Assembly (NCBI GenBank): GCA_016929465.1 | Contig: JAFGIT010000319.1 | Coordinates: 1-6,289, forward strand | Direction: 5' to 3' | Length of the DNA: 6,289 nucleotides | Source of the DNA: JAFGIT01 sp016929465 [NCBI: Candidatus Coatesbacteria bacterium] | Lineage (GTDB): Bacteria; B130-G9 | Notes under the pieces: model-generated | Told to the model about the DNA's origin: nothing | Database searches by the model: none | Seen by the model: the letters and a program-made list of their open reading frames with translations, nothing else | Program-made: the position numbers and the translations under genes | Part shown: positions 6,244-6,289 of the stretch, one piece after another | Layout of the letters: the number at the start of each line of letters is the position of its first letter | Numbering within the stretch: position 1 is the stretch's first letter

Positions 6244-6261
6244 GAATCCCCCGTTGGGCTT
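6231..6261. repeat. Direct repeat TTGGGCTT x2
   Basis: Exact 8-bp copies at 6231-6238 and 6254-6261, 23 bp apart start to start, about two helical turns. The second copy runs into an exact TATAAT (6261-6266, plus strand), which lacks a -35 at the usual spacing. It could be a regulator-binding pair or chance. Confidence 0.3.
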
Positions 6262-6289
6262 ATAATCGGTCATTATTGCTATTAGAAGA

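Larger units (their letters stand above)
5978..6289. other. Upstream intergenic region of the large regulator gene
   Basis: No convincing protein gene in either strand. The region holds a C5/G5 hairpin (6043-6067), a plus-strand folded element with a following T-run (6131-6243) and an 8-bp direct repeat (6231-6261). I found no sigma-54 -24/-12 site with correct spacing and no strong sigma-70 promoter for the large gene. The best -35-like hexamer on the minus strand (TTGAAA, 6102-6107) lacks a good -10 at 16-18 nt. Confidence 0.55.

Noticed and set aside
6214-6288. Minus-strand frame entering from the right edge and ending in TGA, as the C-terminus of an upstream gene
   Set aside because: About 25 codons only, low complexity around an A-run, and it overlaps the structured element; too little sequence to support a gene.

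Overview
The window is dominated by one very large minus-strand gene (1754 codons, 713-5977). It encodes a single-chain signalling regulator that runs, N- to C-terminus, through a eukaryotic-like Ser/Thr protein kinase domain, a STAND/AAA_16-type ATPase with its helical/winged-helix tail, about eleven tetratricopeptide repeats, a GAF sensor, a sigma-54-interacting AAA+ domain with intact GAFTGA loop, and a Fis-type helix-turn-helix. It is a bacterial enhancer-binding protein whose usual short receiver or sensor domain is replaced by a PknK-like kinase-ATPase-TPR front end. The kinase appears degenerate: the catalytic-loop HRD aspartate is asparagine (HGN) and the glycine loop is not recognisable.

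Downstream on the same strand are about 600 bp without an evident large gene, then the first 39 codons of a response-regulator receiver domain that runs off the left edge (1-117). The spacer is not blank. A good sigma-54 -24/-12 promoter (496-512) points toward the response regulator. About 146 bp upstream of its predicted start is an inverted repeat suited to a dimeric Fis-type activator. A 38-nt imperfect inverted repeat lies in the predicted leader, and a 68-codon reading frame with a good Shine-Dalgarno (171-377) lies between promoter and response regulator. The simplest inference is that an enhancer-binding protein, possibly the large regulator itself, switches on a small operon ending in the response regulator.

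Upstream of the large gene, 5978-6289 holds no convincing ORF but is rich in structure: a C5/G5 hairpin near the large gene, and on the plus strand a three-way-junction-like fold (6131-6228) followed by a stem and a run of seven T. This looks like a terminator or attenuator of an unseen plus-strand transcript, or a small structured RNA.

The organism is a bacterium using sigma-54, with a roughly balanced base composition and free use of AGA, AGG and ATA codons. Regulators of this kind are known from Myxococcota and other former Deltaproteobacteria and from several environmental phyla. The codon use argues against a very GC-rich myxobacterium. I cannot assign a lineage from this window. No tRNA, rRNA, CRISPR array, insertion sequence or phage gene was seen.
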